A DNA stretch of 33,006 nucleotides, taken from the NCBI RefSeq assembly GCF_001045675.1, contig NZ_LEKT01000034.1, positions 1-33,006 of the forward strand. The letters run 5' to 3'. The notes beneath the pieces are model-generated. The model did not search any database, was not told the origin of the DNA, and saw only the letters and a list, made by a program, of their open reading frames with translations. The translations under genes were made by a program, and so were the position numbers. Source of the stretch: Megasphaera cerevisiae DSM 20462. Lineage in GTDB: Bacteria; Bacillota; Negativicutes; Veillonellales; Megasphaeraceae. Each line of letters opens with the position of its first letter. Within the stretch, counting starts at the first letter, position 1. This document shows, piece by piece, positions 23,609-32,404 of this stretch.

Positions 23609-24059
23609 AATGTTTCTCATCCCAATCATGACCGGCGGCATTCCAGGTATATACTGAAATCAATATGCCGGAATAGTTTTTACTGTCTACCCACATTTTT
23701 TCATATACAGACTGTGCCACTTGACTATCATCTTTCCAATACCCGCATTCCGTCATGGTATCCAATACCAGTTTACTTAGATTGTCACAATCCGGCTTAG
23801 TAGTTTTCCATCCCCACGGCCCAAATGTAAGCTTTTTCCTGTCTGCTGTAAAATACTCATATCCGATTTTGACTTTCACCGGGCCCTCGAATGGTGTTTC
23901 TGGAACGTGTTTGCACAAATACGCTTGGAACAATTGCCGTACATCATTGACGTCCTGTTTAGTATAGACATATGGTTTTCCGTTCTTCCGTTTCCGGATT
24001 CCTTTTTGCTGTGCCGTAGCAGATGGAATTTTCAAAAGCGGTATCCAAATTTTTATCAT
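23598..24059 (-). CDS. rusA: RusA-family Holliday junction resolvase
   Basis: The 153-residue enzyme cuts four-way DNA junctions formed during phage recombination and replication. The family core is clear: TTKPDCDNLSKLVLDTMTEC followed by GYWKDDSQVAQSVYEK, which carries the conserved metal-binding aspartates (D of KPDCDN, D of KDDSQV). A basic N-terminal stretch GIRKRKNGKPYVYTKQDV probably contacts DNA. ATG 24059 has AAAGGAG six bases upstream. It follows the candidate origin and leads a four-gene operon. Confidence 0.92.
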   Translation of the reverse strand: MIKIWIPLLKIPSATAQQKGIRKRKNGKPYVYTKQDVNDVRQLFQAYLCKHVPETPFEGPVKVKIGYEYFTADRKKLTFGPWGWKTTKPDCDNLSKLVLDTMTECGYWKDDSQVAQSVYEKMWVDSKNYSGILISVYTWNAAGHDWDEKHYDQ

Positions 24060-24122
24060 CGTTTCGCTCCTTTCGGATTTTCATTTTTTATACAGTCGGG
24101 CCATAGTCCCCGTTGCGGAAAA

Positions 24123-24174
24123 AACAGGGAATCAGGGACAAGGGGGGATGTCAATCCCCCTTGTTCCCCCTGTT
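24123..24174. terminator. GC-rich nested hairpin, probable bidirectional terminator
   Basis: Outer arms AACAGGG (24123-24129) and CCCTGTT (24168-24174) and inner arms CAAGGGGG (24139-24146) and CCCCCTTG (24156-24163) form a long interrupted stem. The minus-strand stem is followed by TTTTTT and the plus-strand stem by CTTTTT. It would end the primase transcript ahead of rusA. Confidence 0.55.
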
Positions 24175-24193
24175 CTTTTTCGTAGGGGGACAT

Positions 24194-24397
24194 AGTGCTG
24201 GACATCTGTATATATATAGGCAGATGTCCAGCACTTGTTCATTTCTGGACATCTGCGGTATTTACTGGTGTTCCGAGCGATATTGAGAATTTTTTATTTT
24301 TTTAGCAACACTTATTATCTCGTTAACCATCACACGCGTTGCAGATGTCCAATTCTCATTTAGATTCTATTTTTTGGACATCTGCCGCAGATGTACT
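24194..24397. repeat. Iteron-like cluster, consensus TGGACATCTGC
   Basis: Copies: plus strand at 24199-24209, 24246-24256 and 24375-24385; minus strand at 24220-24230 and 24341-24351; a degenerate minus copy at 24387-24397. The first two copies sit in a perfect inverted repeat with 15-bp arms (24194-24208 and 24221-24235) around a 12-base TA-rich spacer. The last two form ACATCTGC-C-GCAGATGT. A specific DNA-binding protein, probably the phage initiator, is the expected ligand. Confidence 0.75.
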
Positions 24398-24463
24398 AAA
24401 CCGGACAGTATTTTTAATTGTTTATTATTTATAATATTTTTTATCAATTGTAATTTTTTGAAA

Positions 24464-26506
24464 TTATTTCTCTCCTTTTCCGGTTTTATTTGGCTGAATA
24501 ACTATTCCGTTTTTATAAGTAAAATTACCTATTCTTTTACTGTTGATGTCTCGTTTTACTGTTTTTTCATCCACTTCAAAATACTGTGCAATAGCATCGA
24601 TCGTAACAATACTGTCTTCGGCGGCAAACTGGCACGCATCAAATGCCTCCTGATACCGTGATCTTCTTTCCGAAGCACTCCGTGTTTGGCTTTCCAGCCC
24701 TTTTTTACCACGTTCTTTTTGAGATAATTCACTTGGCGTCTTGGCATCCTGCAGCGTCCCGCTGCGGTCAATCTTGTGGATTGGATAATCGAACCAAACA
24801 TTAAGCGGATCAAACGACTTAAATTCCCGCAGCGTTCCTTCAAGCCGCCATGCGGTACGCCCTAAACTATCATTCACGTCGAGCTGTATCATATCAATCA
24901 ACGCGTCCGGATCACGGGCAAATACGCCGGATCCGCTGGCGCGGTCCATAGAACGCTTGGCCCCCTGCGCACCTTTACTGTGGTGGTGACAGTAAATGAC
25001 GGCACATCCCAGTTCTGTACAAACTTTATCGAACTGATTGCAGAACATGGCCATCTGATCCGCACTGTTTTCATCCCCTGTAATGATCTTATAAATCGGA
25101 TCAATTACGATGGCGATATAATTTCCTTTTTGCGCCCTGCGGATCAATTTAGGTGCCAATTTATCCATAGGAATTGATTTTCCGCGCAGGTTCCAGATGT
25201 CAATATTTTTGATATGATCTGCTTGTAAATCCAATGCCTCATATACGTCTTTAAAACGGTGCAGACAACTTGCCCGGTCCAATTCCAAGTTCACGTACAG
25301 CACACGCCCCATGGAGCAGGAAAACCCCATCCAGTTTTCTCCTTCCGCAAGAGCAATACATAATTCAATCAGTGCAAATGATTTACCGGCTTTAGACGGA
25401 CCCGCCAGCAGCATCTTATGGCCCTGTCTAAGTACGTCGGCAATAAGCGGCGGTGACAGTTCCGGAAGGTTATCCCATTCCGACGCCAGTTGTTCTATAT
25501 CCGGCAGGTTATCATTTACTTCTTCTACCCAATCATGCCATGACTGGAAATCAGACTTGCCGATATTGGTCGCAATCAGGAATTGTTTATTCCCGTCCCG
25601 CTCCACGCCCGGAAGACGTGACAATCGGGACGGATTACGGTTTTGCCTGTCTATTTCCAGTCCGTTCTTTTGGCATACCTGATAGAGGTAGTCCACACGC
25701 TTGCGGTATTCCTCATAATTTCCAGCATCGATATGGACAATGGCATGCAGTGACTTTTTCCCGCTGTGGACCAGACACGCGATGGGAAGTTCCAGTTTCG
25801 TCATAATGGCGTACTGTTTTTCGATATCCAGCGTATCCGATTCTACTAATGCGTAATTAAATGCGGTTATATTGTCATTGGATATGCCGTTACCATCGAG
25901 CGGGTTAAATCGTACCCATGCGCCCGCTTTCGGCGTTGTATCGCCAAATACAAGCGAAATATCCCCATTACATTTCCCAAGTTTATCAATGATTTCGCCT
26001 GCCGTCTTTTTGGCAATCCCTTTGGTCGGGAAATACCGTCCTTCTTTTTCCCATACATCTGTGACGTACCCAACAATATCTGTACTGTCGAATAACGTAG
26101 AAAGATACGTCGTAATATCATGTACCGGATCCCATTTTTTACCCGGATCCGTAATTTCTTTTCCTTCTACCCATTCGCTGTCGACAATGATATATTCACT
26201 GTCACTGCCAACGATATCGTCCCAGCTCAATACCCGGTCATCCGTAGAAGTCGACTTCCAGCCGCCCTGTTTTGCAAGTTCTGTGATCGTTGCGCCGGTA
26301 ATGCCACTGCCGTTGGTGAATCCTTTCCACTTCGCGGCGCATTCGCCGCGGTGCCACCGCCTGGTATCTTTGGACGACCACGCTTCCCAATCGGAAACCG
26401 GATACCCTTCCTGCTTCAATCCCATGCCGACTTGGATCCATTCTTCATAGGAGCAAGAAGATGGTTCTATATAATTTAATAATGAAATTAAATTTAGTTT
26501 ACTCAT
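24464..26506 (-). CDS. Primase-helicase (PriCT_2, AEP-like primase and RepA/AAA_25 helicase domains)
   Basis: This 680-residue protein probably initiates phage DNA synthesis. Residues 7-85 match PriCT_2 (EEWIQVGMGLKQEGYPVSDW, RRWHRGECAAKWKGF). Residues about 120-330 look like an archaeo-eukaryotic primase: ALVESD at 219-224, SLHAIVHID at 252-260, EIDRQNRNPSRLSRLPG at 284-300. Residues 350-600 are a RepA-type hexameric ATPase with Walker A GPSKAGKS (369-376), Walker B IAIVIDP (464-470) and VIYCHHHS (503-510). The C-terminus has a small winged-helix-like region (TIDAIAQYFEVDEKTVKRDI). The start overlaps the methyltransferase stop by eight bases. The candidate origin lies just downstream. Confidence 0.85.
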   Translation of the reverse strand: MSKLNLISLLNYIEPSSCSYEEWIQVGMGLKQEGYPVSDWEAWSSKDTRRWHRGECAAKWKGFTNGSGITGATITELAKQGGWKSTSTDDRVLSWDDIVGSDSEYIIVDSEWVEGKEITDPGKKWDPVHDITTYLSTLFDSTDIVGYVTDVWEKEGRYFPTKGIAKKTAGEIIDKLGKCNGDISLVFGDTTPKAGAWVRFNPLDGNGISNDNITAFNYALVESDTLDIEKQYAIMTKLELPIACLVHSGKKSLHAIVHIDAGNYEEYRKRVDYLYQVCQKNGLEIDRQNRNPSRLSRLPGVERDGNKQFLIATNIGKSDFQSWHDWVEEVNDNLPDIEQLASEWDNLPELSPPLIADVLRQGHKMLLAGPSKAGKSFALIELCIALAEGENWMGFSCSMGRVLYVNLELDRASCLHRFKDVYEALDLQADHIKNIDIWNLRGKSIPMDKLAPKLIRRAQKGNYIAIVIDPIYKIITGDENSADQMAMFCNQFDKVCTELGCAVIYCHHHSKGAQGAKRSMDRASGSGVFARDPDALIDMIQLDVNDSLGRTAWRLEGTLREFKSFDPLNVWFDYPIHKIDRSGTLQDAKTPSELSQKERGKKGLESQTRSASERRSRYQEAFDACQFAAEDSIVTIDAIAQYFEVDEKTVKRDINSKRIGNFTYKNGIVIQPNKTGKGEK

Positions 26507-27539
26507 AATGAGTTCCTATATATTCGTCGAGTATTTGCATAGCCACATCGTCAATCCGATGTTCTGCCATTTCCACATATTCCGGATTTAATTCAATTCC
26601 CACATAATTACGGTTGTTGTGGATAGCAGCTACACCGGTAGTTCCACTTCCCATGAACGGATCGAGAACAATACCTTTTTCAGGACAACCGGCTAAAATA
26701 CATGGCGTAATCAATTCTTCCGAAAATGTTGCAAAGTGAGCGCCTTTAAATCCTTTGGCGGAGATTTCCCATACATCACGTTTATTTCTTAATGGACGAT
26801 AATCATACATGTTGCCTGACTTCGTTCGGTAAAATTTATCAGGATTTTCTGTATATTTTTTACCTCCATATCTTGAATTTATAACTGCTTTCATTGGATG
26901 GCTTGATCGTGGATGACGATTAGAACCTAATTGATTTTCAATATTTAGTTCTTTAACTCTTTTCTCTGTTGATTTGGAAATAGGTTCTTTTATCGCGTCA
27001 TTATCAAAATAATATTTTGTCTGTTTTGTCATGAGGAAAATATATTCATGACTTTTTGTGCAACGATCGCGTACACTTTCGGGCATGGGGTTTGTCTTAT
27101 GCCAGATAATGTCTTGGCGTAATATCCATCCGTCAGACTGCAGTGCAAATGCCACTTTCCATGGAATTCCAAGTAAATTTTTTCGTTGCATATCTGTACA
27201 AATTGGCAATGGATTTTCTGCTGAACCTTTATTAGATAACTGTTTTTCTCCGGTTGATTGCGGATAATTACTTGCTCCTTTTCCGGATCCAGAATAACTG
27301 TCTCCTAAATTCAGCCACAACGTTCCATCGTCCTTAAGAACACGTCTTACCTCATGAAAAACCGATACGAGATTATTGATGTACAAATTGTAATTAATTT
27401 CTAATCCTATCTGTCCGTCCATGCCATAATCACGCAATCCGTAGTATGGTGGAGATGTGACGCAGCAGTTTACTGAATTATCTGGAAACTGTTTTAATAT
27501 TTCCAGCGCGTCACCGCAATATATTTTATTTTGTTGCAT
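26499..27539 (-). CDS. DNA methyltransferase, beta class (DpnA/N4-N6 type), without a partner nuclease
   Basis: The 346-residue enzyme has the circular-permuted order of beta-class amino-methyltransferases: catalytic motif IV TSPPYYGLRDYG at 28-39 near the N-terminus and SAM-binding motif I DPFMGSGTTG at 293-302 near the C-terminus, followed by VGIELNPEYVEMA. SPPY suggests N4-cytosine or N6-adenine methylation; the recognition sequence cannot be read from the protein. No restriction endonuclease gene is adjacent, so it is an orphan, probably protecting phage DNA from host restriction. It is transcribed with the HD protein gene upstream and the primase downstream. Confidence 0.9.
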   Translation of the reverse strand: MQQNKIYCGDALEILKQFPDNSVNCCVTSPPYYGLRDYGMDGQIGLEINYNLYINNLVSVFHEVRRVLKDDGTLWLNLGDSYSGSGKGASNYPQSTGEKQLSNKGSAENPLPICTDMQRKNLLGIPWKVAFALQSDGWILRQDIIWHKTNPMPESVRDRCTKSHEYIFLMTKQTKYYFDNDAIKEPISKSTEKRVKELNIENQLGSNRHPRSSHPMKAVINSRYGGKKYTENPDKFYRTKSGNMYDYRPLRNKRDVWEISAKGFKGAHFATFSEELITPCILAGCPEKGIVLDPFMGSGTTGVAAIHNNRNYVGIELNPEYVEMAEHRIDDVAMQILDEYIGTHYE

Positions 27540-27551
27540 GAAATCACATCC

Positions 27552-28208
27552 TTATTGGTACTCCGTTTCGTCAAACCAAGTAGCTTCCATATCCGCCAGA
27601 TGCAGTGCCGTTACCAATGGCGACTGGCGCTGCGCTGCTCCCAGTAATTGCAGTCCGCTATAAGAATCACACGCCATGTCAAACCGTCCCATATGCCAGC
27701 GAATGGCAAGCATTTCCTCATCCGACAACTCTATATATTTGCTTAATATCATTACGGATTTTTCGCCATGGCCTAAAGGATGGTTATCATTCCATACATA
27801 CGTTGGATAGGATTCCCATCTGCCGTTACTATCTTTTCGCCATTTTGTTTCAATCTGATATGTCCCAATTTTACATACATCATGAAGAATGCCACAAATA
27901 AATAATGTTTCATGTGGGTATCTTTTAATAGAAAAATGAGTATCATTTCTTACAAGTTGATATAATCTCATGTAAACGTTAAGACTATGTTCAGCCAATC
28001 CTCCTGGATATGCACAATGATGTTTTGTAGACGACGGATCCGTAAAAAATGTAGATTCATTTAAGTATTCAATCATATTTTTAAGTTTTTCTTTATTTTC
28101 TAATCTTTTTAAAACGTAAACATATTCGGTTAAGATGGTTTCCCTTATATCTTTGATTTTAAAATCCTGTACTTCTTTGGGCTGTTTCATCCATTCTTCA
28201 AGATTCAT
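27552..28208 (-). CDS. HD-domain phosphohydrolase-like protein
   Basis: The 218-residue protein has the HD metal-binding set: AYPGGLAEHSLNVYMRLYQL with His74, FICGILHDVCKIG with His109-Asp110, PLGHGEKSVMI with His147 and LAIRWHMGRFD with His172. Such proteins hydrolyse phosphate esters of nucleotides or nucleic acids; phage versions often sit in replication modules, but the substrate is not known. The start overlaps the helicase stop as ATGA, so the two are translationally coupled. Confidence 0.85.
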   Translation of the reverse strand: MNLEEWMKQPKEVQDFKIKDIRETILTEYVYVLKRLENKEKLKNMIEYLNESTFFTDPSSTKHHCAYPGGLAEHSLNVYMRLYQLVRNDTHFSIKRYPHETLFICGILHDVCKIGTYQIETKWRKDSNGRWESYPTYVWNDNHPLGHGEKSVMILSKYIELSDEEMLAIRWHMGRFDMACDSYSGLQLLGAAQRQSPLVTALHLADMEATWFDETEYQ

Positions 28209-30865
28209 ATAGCCGTTCTCCTTTCCATACTTTCCGGAACAAATTTAGCTGGACTGACACCTTTTGGGATACGCCACCCACAGGCTGAAATACGACTGAT
28301 CATTTTAGTAGCATCGGAAAACTGCCATGTCCCTACATGCTGGAAGCCTCTGCTCTCCAGCAGCCGTATCTGTTTCGGCGTTGCCAGTCCTGCGTCTTTG
28401 CGGGATGTTAACTTATCCATAATCATTTTTGCTTTTCCGGCATTTTCTACTTCGTCAGGAAAAATACCGAATTTTTCTAATACCTCTAATTGTTTCGGGC
28501 TTGCCGGTTCCAGTTCCCACGGGAAATTAGGCACATAATTGGCAAGGTCTTCCGCTTGGATACTCATAGCGAACTGCAGCGGATCCACCAATTTACGTTT
28601 GCGTTTTTTCATCATGGACAATTGTTCTGCCAACGCTTCTTCCCGTTCGCGGACGACATCGGTTTCCGCGTCCTGTTCCAGTTCTTCCAGTTCCATCGGG
28701 CCAGCATTCTCCGCCAGCTTTTCTGTCATTTTTTTTGCGATATCTATACTGCCGGTAATAAGGTTTGCCGGGCGGCATAGATCATGCCGTTCTGTCATCC
28801 ATAAAAAATCTAGTAATAACAAATGGTCTTTGCCTTCATTCAATCGCGTACCCCGTCCGACAATCTGTTGATATAAGCTGCGGCTTTTCGTTGCCCGCAA
28901 ACACACAATACAGTCTACCGAAGGACAATCCCATCCTTCCGTTAATAGCATCGAGTTACATAAAACATTGTATTTTCCTTGGTCAAAGTCTTGCAGTATT
29001 TCTTTTCGGTCTGTACTTTCCCCGTTTATTTCAGCCGCCTTGAAACCGTGTTCGTTTAATATATCGCGGAACTTTTGAGACGTTGCCACCAGCGGAAGAA
29101 ATACTACCGTTTTTCTGTCAGCGCAGACACGTTCCATTTCTGCAGCAATGGATTCCAAATACGGATCCAGTGCGGTTCCTAAATCACCTGCTTTAAAATC
29201 TCCAGCAGACATTCCTACGCTGCGGATATCAATGTTAAGCGGAATGGTCTGTGCCATAATTTTACATAAATAGCCTTCTTTGATCGCTTTCGCCATACCA
29301 TATTCAAATGCCAAACTATCAAAAAATGTACCTAAATTTTTCATATCAGCACGGTCACTTGTTGCAGTAACTCCTAATACATTTGCATTAGGGAAATGAT
29401 TCATTACTTTCAAGTAGCTTTTTGATATAATATGGTGTGCTTCATCGACGATAATAGTATCAAAATAATTAGGTGGAAACATATTTAAACGTTTTTCACG
29501 TGTTAATGTTTGTACGCTTCCGACCACTACCCGATTCCACGACTGTAAACACGACTGTTCTGCTTTTTCGACACTGCAGCGTAGTCCGGTTGCTTGATAA
29601 ATCTTATCGGCTGCCTGATCTAATAATTCACCCCGATGAGCCAATATAAGAACCCGTTCGCCTAATCTGACTTGATTTTCCGTTACTTTGGCAAAGACAA
29701 TAGTTTTGCCACAATTATGGGTAATTGTAAAATCTCCCATGACATATCGATTGTTTCCATCAACTGTAAAACCAATATATTTGTCATACTTGTAATACTC
29801 GACACTAAATCCAGTTACTAATACATTCTTTTTTTGTTGTCTTTTTGGTGCTTTTTTCCTAAGTACTCTATTAGGGATAATGGAGCAATCACCACTAATA
29901 CTTACTCGATAGTAAATCCCCGTAAAATTATTACATTGTTTTTTGCATGATTTAACATATGCAGCTAATCCAACAGAACGGCACATATAAGCTAAATCAT
30001 CGGCAAGTGTTTTTGATTTAGATATAAAATCATATCCACTACACGTCAGACTTCCATCGCTATCAAGTAATCCTGCAATTACATCAAGTCTAGTTGTTAT
30101 ATCAGCCAGCTTATATTGAAATGGCACTGATTTATCATTTGATAATTTATGTCTTAATCCCAGTAAATTTAATTGTTTTATAAAATCGTTTCTTTTCCAT
30201 TTTTCTTTACTTGAAAAGTGATAGGTAGTTGCTTTTCCAGCTGGTGTGGTTCTAATTGATAAATTATATTTAAGAGATTGTTCTTTTATTATTTTTACAA
30301 CTTCTGGCTCAGGAGTAGTAATATTTACAGATGCACCGTTTAATCCCCCATCACCTAATAAAATTCCTAAAAAATAAGCATCAAGATCATAGTGGTAATT
30401 GTTATTTGAAAAATTTTCAATTGCCGAAGATCGTAATAACTTATATAAATGCTTTTTCGTTTTACTCCAAGATAACCATTCTTTTACAGTAACATCAATT
30501 ATTTCCCTTCCCCTCGCCCTACTTGGACATTTGGGATGATTGTCTTGAGGAGTCCTAATAAGCGTAAGCATATGATTTTCATCAACAATAAAGGGATTTC
30601 CTTTTATAGGAATTATTCTATATAAACGGCCAGTTCCATGAATAATGTTAAGTACTTTTCTAGGATTCCCATCATCACCCATTAACATATCATTACTAGA
30701 AATATCTTCTACTTTTTTTATTTTCCCATTTGCTAATAGCAATTTTTGTCCAATAGCATGACACCCTGTTGCCATTACACATAGCGTTTTATTGTTGCCT
30801 TCGTCCCATTCATGCAGGACGGCGGCAACCGCCGCCTGCTGATAGGCTCTTAATTCCATTGTCAT
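28205..30865 (-). CDS. DEAD/DEAH-box helicase precursor, interrupted by an intein
   Basis: The 886-residue precursor splices to about 536 residues. The host protein is a superfamily 2 helicase: MATG joined to CGKTIVFAK forms Walker A, DTIIVDEAHHII is the DEAH box, LGVTATSDR is motif III, MLLTEGWDCPSVDCIVCLRA is motif V and QQIVGRGTRL is motif VI. The C-terminal 200 residues are charged and helical. It probably unwinds DNA at forks or recombination intermediates, next to the Sak4-like ATPase and DUF669. The frame is open from 30886, but ATG 30865 forms TAATG with the previous stop and is preferred; ATG 30859 is also possible. Without splicing, the ATPase would be dead. Confidence 0.93.
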   Translation of the reverse strand: MTMELRAYQQAAVAAVLHEWDEGNNKTLCVMATGCHAIGQKLLLANGKIKKVEDISSNDMLMGDDGNPRKVLNIIHGTGRLYRIIPIKGNPFIVDENHMLTLIRTPQDNHPKCPSRARGREIIDVTVKEWLSWSKTKKHLYKLLRSSAIENFSNNNYHYDLDAYFLGILLGDGGLNGASVNITTPEPEVVKIIKEQSLKYNLSIRTTPAGKATTYHFSSKEKWKRNDFIKQLNLLGLRHKLSNDKSVPFQYKLADITTRLDVIAGLLDSDGSLTCSGYDFISKSKTLADDLAYMCRSVGLAAYVKSCKKQCNNFTGIYYRVSISGDCSIIPNRVLRKKAPKRQQKKNVLVTGFSVEYYKYDKYIGFTVDGNNRYVMGDFTITHNCGKTIVFAKVTENQVRLGERVLILAHRGELLDQAADKIYQATGLRCSVEKAEQSCLQSWNRVVVGSVQTLTREKRLNMFPPNYFDTIIVDEAHHIISKSYLKVMNHFPNANVLGVTATSDRADMKNLGTFFDSLAFEYGMAKAIKEGYLCKIMAQTIPLNIDIRSVGMSAGDFKAGDLGTALDPYLESIAAEMERVCADRKTVVFLPLVATSQKFRDILNEHGFKAAEINGESTDRKEILQDFDQGKYNVLCNSMLLTEGWDCPSVDCIVCLRATKSRSLYQQIVGRGTRLNEGKDHLLLLDFLWMTERHDLCRPANLITGSIDIAKKMTEKLAENAGPMELEELEQDAETDVVREREEALAEQLSMMKKRKRKLVDPLQFAMSIQAEDLANYVPNFPWELEPASPKQLEVLEKFGIFPDEVENAGKAKMIMDKLTSRKDAGLATPKQIRLLESRGFQHVGTWQFSDATKMISRISACGWRIPKGVSPAKFVPESMERRTAI
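29714..30763 (-). other. LAGLIDADG intein in the helicase Walker A motif
   Basis: The insert spans 350 residues from Cys1 (CHAIGQKLLLANGK) to the terminal His-Asn (GDFTITHN), and the next residue is Cys, as needed for splicing. FIVDENHMLTL carries the block B histidine. YFLGILLGDGGL and VIAGLLDSDGSL are the two LAGLIDADG helices of a homing endonuclease. Removal restores MATG-CGKT. A hand count of 30121-30180 gives 14 G+C in 60 bases, against 34 in 60 in the helicase at 28621-28680, so the intein is a recent arrival from a low-GC source. Confidence 0.95.
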
Positions 30866-31314
30866 TAAAATGCACCCGGTTTCCATCCGGAATCTTCTTT
30901 ATCGAAATATTTCTTGATGCGATTATATTTTTTTGACTTGTATTCCTCTGTATTAAGCTGAAATTTCCCTTCTTGTCCAACGGAGGCATCAAACGCCGCA
31001 AGATAACTCATATCTAAGGACTGCCCTTTTTTCTGAATGCCAACGGATCGCAGAAAGGATGACAGCCGCCATTTCATTTTTGCAGTCAGCTCAATAAAAT
31101 CAAGAATCTGTGTTTGTCCTGCATCGGATTGCACAACAAGCGTAAGGATCACCTGTGGAATAATGTTGCCGTCTTTCCCCTCTTTTTCTTTCTTTTCATA
31201 CTTAGCAACAGCAAAGTCGTAATTGCCATCTGGCAATAATGTGAACTCCTTACTTTCGACATCCTCTCCAACCTGTTCATTCCAATCAAAAACTTCTGTA
31301 TTGTTTTCAGCCAT
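30865..31314 (-). CDS. DUF669 family phage protein
   Basis: The 149-residue protein carries the DUF669 signature: NEQVGEDVESKEFTLLPDGN, then YDFAVAKYEKKEKEGKDGNI, and IELTAKMKWRLSSFLRSVGI, followed by a basic C-terminal EYKSKKYNRIKKYFDKEDSG. The family is found beside Sak4-type ATPases and helicases in phage recombination modules, and some members are thought to act like single-strand DNA binding proteins. The stop overlaps the helicase start as TAATG. The stop-to-start spacing to the upstream ATPase gene is 13 bases. Confidence 0.85.
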   Translation of the reverse strand: MAENNTEVFDWNEQVGEDVESKEFTLLPDGNYDFAVAKYEKKEKEGKDGNIIPQVILTLVVQSDAGQTQILDFIELTAKMKWRLSSFLRSVGIQKKGQSLDMSYLAAFDASVGQEGKFQLNTEEYKSKKYNRIKKYFDKEDSGWKPGAF

Positions 31315-31327
31315 ATCAAATTACCTC

Positions 31328-32404
31328 CTAAAATGGTACGTTCTCTTTTAATAATTGGATTGCTTGAATTAATCCCTTATTCCATCCGGCAATTAAGCAG
31401 CCATTAACAAAATCATCCGGCAGGCTCTTAAATGGTGTACCGGCAGGAAAATACCCTTTATCATACACAGCGCGCATAATATCTTCTTGTGTGACATGAT
31501 CATGTTCCATAAGCTGCCGAAGTGCCGGCGGAATAGTTTTCTGCTGCAGTTCCGGAATTGGATCTGATTTTGGCTTGTTCGGCTTGGATGTATTGGGTTC
31601 CGGCTTGGTGGCCGTTTCTTGTTTGGGCTTATCTGCAGCAGCGGGCTTTGTTGCTTTTTGTTCTGGTACAGGCGACTGTAAATTGCCCTGATATGCCGGA
31701 TCCCCGGGAATAACCGCTGCAATAGCCTGATACTCAAACGGTAGTTCGTCCGGAAGATTGCAGCGGTTCTTTGCATCCCAGCAGGGATTATGTGTCGTAT
31801 ACATCACACGTTTGCCGCCGCTGACTTTCTTCTTATCCGTTCCTTTTTCCTCGTAGATAATATACTTATAATTGGCAAACAAAAGTATATCTGCCCATTC
31901 CTTAACAAGTGGCGTTGTCTGTTTATTCAGCTTTAATTCATAGCGGTCAAACGGCGGATCATTGGGACGTTCCTGTTTCCGGGTAGTCGAATGGGCTAAA
32001 ATAACAACGTTTTTGCCTTTTTCAATACTGTCCTGCAGCAGATTTAAAAGCTTTCCAATTTGTTCTTTATTAAAGGTATACCCTTTACCGTATCCAAATG
32101 ATTCAATACTGGATACCTGGTTTTCCTTGCAGATTTGCTCTAAAGACAATTGTTCCGTCCAGTCAATAGTATCCAGTACAATTGTTTTATAATCGCTGTT
32201 GGTAGCGTCTTTAATATCATTAATTACCGCTCCAAATGTTTCCGGTTTTTCGGTTCGATCACAATTGATCTGATTCGTGCCGCCTTCGACGTCAATAAAT
32301 ATAGGTTTCGGAAAATGGTTGGCAAATGTAGATTTGCCAAACCCTTCCGGAGCGTACAAAACAACTTTTACAGCTTTTTCTATTTTTCCGCTGATTACTT
32401 TCAT
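31328..32404 (-). CDS. Sak4-like recombination ATPase (phage nucleotide-binding protein)
   Basis: The 358-residue protein is a RecA-like ATPase: Walker A LYAPEGFGKST at 16-26, Walker B KTIVLDTIDW at 73-82 and VVILAHSTTRKQERPND near residue 134 as sensor region. This is the Sak4/AAA_24 group, which works with an SSB-like partner in phage annealing recombination. After residue about 235 comes a long linker rich in Pro, Lys and Thr (KPEPNTSKPNKPKSDPIP), then a C-terminal helical domain. The ATG overlaps the stop of the upstream gene by four bases. DUF669 and the helicase follow. Confidence 0.88.
   Translation of the reverse strand: MKVISGKIEKAVKVVLYAPEGFGKSTFANHFPKPIFIDVEGGTNQINCDRTEKPETFGAVINDIKDATNSDYKTIVLDTIDWTEQLSLEQICKENQVSSIESFGYGKGYTFNKEQIGKLLNLLQDSIEKGKNVVILAHSTTRKQERPNDPPFDRYELKLNKQTTPLVKEWADILLFANYKYIIYEEKGTDKKKVSGGKRVMYTTHNPCWDAKNRCNLPDELPFEYQAIAAVIPGDPAYQGNLQSPVPEQKATKPAAADKPKQETATKPEPNTSKPNKPKSDPIPELQQKTIPPALRQLMEHDHVTQEDIMRAVYDKGYFPAGTPFKSLPDDFVNGCLIAGWNKGLIQAIQLLKENVPF

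Larger units (their letters stand above)
24060..24463. other. Non-coding region with iteron-like repeats; candidate replication origin
   Basis: This 404-base gap between the primase-helicase and rusA holds no gene. It contains a GC-rich hairpin (24123-24174), six copies of TGGACATCTGC in mixed orientation between 24194 and 24397, and two AT-rich blocks (around 24280-24320 and 24410-24470). Repeats plus easily melted DNA next to a primase-helicase gene are typical of phage origins. Origin function is inferred. Confidence 0.5.

Noticed and set aside
24194-24397. Repeat cluster as a CRISPR array.
   Set aside because: The repeat is only 11 bases, alternates orientation and has irregular spacing; no cas genes are present.
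28205-30886. Helicase interruption as a group I intron or frameshift.
   Set aside because: The frame is open throughout the 350-residue insert, and complete protein-splicing residues are present.
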